Positions 60,447 through 64,000 of a DNA stretch of 64,000 nucleotides are shown piece by piece (position 1 is the first letter of the stretch; each line of letters begins with the position of its first letter). Below the pieces are notes generated by a model that was not told the DNA's origin, made no database searches, and saw only the letters and a program-made list of their open reading frames with translations. Made by a program: the position numbers and the translations under genes. Source of the DNA: Adineta steineri (Eukaryota; Rotifera; Eurotatoria; Adinetida; Adinetidae); contig CAJNOI010000028.1 in NCBI GenBank assembly GCA_905250115.1, positions 696,611-760,610 on the forward strand, read 5' to 3'.

Positions 60447-63400
60447 CTTTTGTGAGCTATTCTTATTGCATAAATATTCTCAGAAAACATTTACTTTTAA
60501 GAAAACAAAAACTATAAAAACGATATTTACTTATCTCAAACTAGTTAGAAAGCTTTTCGTAATTAATTCTATAACAATATTCTATTTTTTTATGTCGCAA
60601 GTACTTTGCAGAAGAGCAAGATAGAGATGATGAGAGGGTATTTGACTTTATCAACTCTTCCGTAGTCTTTTCTTTTTTTCTGTCGCTTATTGTGTTTATT
60701 GCGTTGCTTAGTTGTTCAAGTGCTTTTGTATTGCTTGTTTGTCACTAATCTCAAATTGTATTACCACTTCAAACTTATTTAGAACTCTGAATAAAATGTC
60801 CATTTAAAACAATCAAGAATCTTAGTCACATACATATTTTGAACAAACCCAACAAAAAAATGAGTAACTAACTCATTGAGACAACTCGTAGAATACAAAG
60901 AATTTCTTTGTCTTGGTATCAAAATCTTGAGAGCGGGTGTGGGTATGCATTCTGTCTATATCTCCACGCCTACCCAAGACCACATTCATCTTCAATACAT
61001 TGTGAGACTTCGTCCATTATATACTTCGTGCCGGCAAGACTTTCATGCAATCACGAATCTAATCATTGGTTTCACTTATATGCACAAGTGAAAATGAGAT
61101 TTCATTATCTTTTGTAGTTTTATATTTTCAGAATGAGAAAAAAAACTATATACCTTGCTTGCTATTCCTGTTCTATCTGTTGGTTTTGCATGTTATTAAA
61201 AGCGATAGAAAAGAAAAAAATAATAATCAAATCAAGGACTTAAAGAACAAAAAATGTTAGAGGAAATTACCTTGAGAAATATATTTTGCAGCTCATACGC
61301 TATCTATTTGTGATGATATCATTTGTGTATGAAATGTATCGTTAAAAAGCCATTTAAATTAGTGAAGAACTTAGAATGAAAAAATAGAAATATGTGTAGA
61401 ATTAATATATGTTCGAATGTGCTTTGATAGATGTAGACCATATGTCAATAAATTCTCATTTGATTGATAGACAATGAAACAACTAAGATAGCCATGATAA
61501 TTCTTTGTTTCATTAGTCCAAGGTTGAACAACAGTTCAGCCATATAAAACAAGTAAAAATGGGTGAGTATGGGGTTAGAGACAAGAGACATTGACATCCT
61601 TAAGATAATTTTGATAGAGTAATTTGTTCAAAAGCATCCATAAATATATCGTCTTCCTCATATGTGATATAAATATGAGATCTACCCGACTATTTCTAAG
61701 ATAAACATCGAAAAAATATTCTATATCGTGACTTGTGATCCATCCAGTATAGTATCATCTAACAAACAGAAACTATTTTAAATGTATATCAGAGATTTTT
61801 GGACATTTCTTTACTTGTTTTTATATAATACAGAAATTAAAATATTTTTTATCAGTTTATTGTTCAATTCTGTACAAACTAACAAATAAAATATTTATTT
61901 TTCTCTAATTCAATCATGATCAATATAAATTGCTATAGCAGATCTTTAATTTCATTAAAAAATGACTTTAATTGATAATTATTAAATAATACTCCATCTA
62001 TGCATTTACTGATACATATTTTCTGATTTACCTATTCTAACGACCAATGCCGATGAAAGCACAGGCATGCCTATTTTCTTTTTACATGATAATATCTTTC
62101 GATGAATAATCGTTGTTTTTTTCTACGAATATATCAAGCTATGTGGTTTATATGTTGATCGATTATCAGAGTACCTGGAAGATGTTATATGAATTCTGAC
62201 AATTCGAGTAAGATTATTATAATTTCTATAGTTACAACAAAATTACATATCAATATGTTTTATTAATTAAAAACCTGTGAGATTATTAATTAATATTTTG
62301 TATCGAACAATACCTTTTATAACTTAAGTAATAATCAAATACATCAGTATTTAATGACACGTAATACTTAAATGTATTTGAAAAATATTTCAATGCGCAT
62401 ACATAGTATAATCAAGACATATATATACAACTAATATTCAATCTAATTATTAAGTAACGATACAAATTTGATTTTTAGTCAATATTAGATATGAGCTTCA
62501 AGAGATTAATTTATTTCTAAATATTAATTATTTTTTCAATGAGTAATAAAAAAATGAATATAATTAGATGTAAACTATAGAATCAAAGAGAAAAACAAAT
62601 GACGTATATTTATTACTCAATTCTTTTTCTTCAATGTAGAGAATTACTAAAAACTTTAATTATCCAGTTTTATTTCTCGTCTATCGAGAAATATACGATA
62701 GATACTTCTGTGAGTATTCAATTTATATATATACATGCAGATAATGTTTGGTTGAGATTTAAATTTTCTAATTGATACTTGTCTTATCAAAACAAATTGT
62801 AAATTTCGATCGTGTATATCATATTAATCGAACATTAGAATGTTATTTATTGTTTTTTTATCTTTATTACATACAATAGTAGTACTCTATTTTTGTTTTA
62901 AATAATTTTAAAAGTATTTTATATTTGTTAACCAAATAAGATACGTGAGAAGAGCTCGAAGAAAAAAAAATATTTATTTTTTTTTGCGTCCTTCAACCGC
63001 ACGCGAAGCGTAAAGAATCAAAGAGTCTTTTTTTTCTTCTATTTCATACGTTACTGTGTTTTATTTTAATGACGTATAATTTCTTTTGACTATCAACAAA
63101 TAAATGTTGCTATGTCTGGTTTTTGAAATAATTCAAACAGTAACTAATGTGAAATCTATTTGATTTCTATATTAAATTACACTAATCTACGTCATCGAAG
63201 AATAAAATTATTTTTTGTTTTATATATATATAATGAGATTATTTCGTATAGACATGTTGATAGTATTTGTCCATTTCAAAATATATTGCCTTTCAGCGTT
63301 TTTCAAGTAACTCAAGAAAGTATATAGCTGACTAATATGCAACTTTTACGAGTCGAAGGGTGAAAGAGGAGCGCATGTTTTTCTTTCAATATTGCGTAAG

Positions 63401-63813
63401 ACAAACTTGTTTTGAAATTACTGATTTACCACAAGACATTCGAAAATATGCATGAAGACGATTTAGCTTCTTGACGGTATTTTGATTTTGATATATAATA
63501 TAAATTAGGGGTGGCTTTATAGCTTTATTCCGCTCTACTTTTCAAGTAAAGATAAAGTATCTATTTATAATCGTACGACAGTAATAATATAATATGTTTG
63601 TCATATTTATCAGCTCGAATGGTCGCAACGAATTGACGAAGTAAAAAGTCTGTTTAGTCAGCTTATCTTTTTACATGGTTTAAAAAAACATTTTTTTATT
63701 GATAAATATGTTTTTTCTTTCTTTGAATCGAATTTGATAATTTTTATTATTTTAGAACATAACGTGTCCTTGACTTTTCATCGTGGTATATCTTTATTAC
63801 AACATTTTTTGAT
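60447..63813. other. Intergenic, duplicate of 18562-21906
   Basis: No supported gene. A telomere-like palindrome lies at about 60927-60990 and keeps an ATCTTGAGAG end that is missing from copy 1. The GC-rich word CCTTCAACCGCACGCGAAGC recurs near 62991. Confidence 0.5.
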
Positions 63814-64000
63814 ATGTCGTCTCTCGTTCGTGAAGCGCGTGTCATGGAACGTTTATTGGTGTGGCCAGTGCGTGTTTCAGGCGCCATAGGATCTTTATTT
63901 ACAAGACAGTTTTCGACGGGGCTTGGATTATGTCAATATGTATCAAAAAATATCTTCAAATCAAATACGATGTGTTTAATGATTACACTTGATTGTTTTG
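63814..64000 (+). CDS. TRAF-like protein A, copy 2, cut by window end
   Basis: Start of a second copy of the gene at 21907 (MSSLVREARVMERLLVWPVR against MSSLVREAHVMKRLLVWPVR). Only 62 codons are inside the window and they are open. RING, TRAF finger and MATH parts should follow beyond the end. Confidence 0.8.
   Translation, partial: MSSLVREARVMERLLVWPVRVSGAIGSLFTRQFSTGLGLCQYVSKNIFKSNTMCLMITLDCF

Larger units (their letters stand above)
56740..64000 (+). repeat. Direct duplicate of 15025-22093
   Basis: Sequence continues collinearly with 15025-22093 through coding and noncoding DNA at an offset of about 41.7-41.9 kb. Exon lengths are identical and differences are scattered. The left edge of similarity cannot be seen because copy 1 starts at an assembly gap, and the right edge is cut by the window end. 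Confidence 0.95.

Overview
The window looks like nuclear DNA of a bdelloid rotifer. It is AT-rich, with many genes split by short (about 45-65 bp) GT-AG introns. It is littered with TGTGGG-type blocks resembling the bdelloid telomere repeat. It carries families known to be expanded in bdelloids: arginine ADP-ribosyltransferases with a WWE domain, RING/TRAF/MATH proteins and FG-GAP membrane proteins. The clade is inferred from content, since no ribosomal or mitochondrial marker is present. Exon coordinates were obtained by reading splice sites and checking that reading frames stay open across every junction. Layout: (1) 1-6.3 kb is an accessory stretch with a UbiA prenyltransferase interrupted by one in-frame TGA and an intact eight-exon transporter of the fungal anion:cation symporter type. 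(2) 7.3-14.8 kb holds a WWE/ADP-ribosyltransferase, a casein kinase 1 paralogue, a 246-bp inverted-repeat element and a single-pass membrane PDZ protein. (3) A 17.2-kb contig lies between two 100-N gaps (15025-32208). It holds an FG-GAP membrane protein and an array of RING/TRAF/MATH proteins with a small companion gene, part of which is tandemly duplicated with one copy degraded. (4) 32.7-42.2 kb is the most conventional part. It encodes calcineurin B, a SKICH/coiled-coil/zinc-finger autophagy-receptor-like protein, a 3-hydroxyisobutyrate-dehydrogenase-like enzyme, a Cys-rich surface protein, an Ly6-like protein and a tandem pair of secreted proteins of unknown function. (5) 48-60.4 kb carries two related multi-pass membrane proteins. 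One has two copies of a Cys-rich ectodomain; the other has one ectodomain followed by a seven-repeat FG-GAP propeller. (6) 56.7-64 kb is a second, direct copy of 15.0-22.1 kb. The candidate new system is the modular membrane-protein family in (3) and (5). A membrane-bounded Cys-rich ectodomain unit is either doubled or joined to an FG-GAP propeller, and the genes sit next to RING/TRAF/MATH genes, so a surface-receptor role with TRAF-type signalling is a reasonable but untested idea. A second notable theme is a dispersed family of short palindromes built from telomere-like repeats, with recurrent ends near ATCTTGAGGGTG. They lie mainly in introns and between genes, and a related repeat is translated as a His-Pro tract inside a TRAF-like protein. 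The gap-bounded contig may be an alternative haplotype misplaced during scaffolding, so the 42-kb-spaced duplication should not yet be taken as real genome structure.
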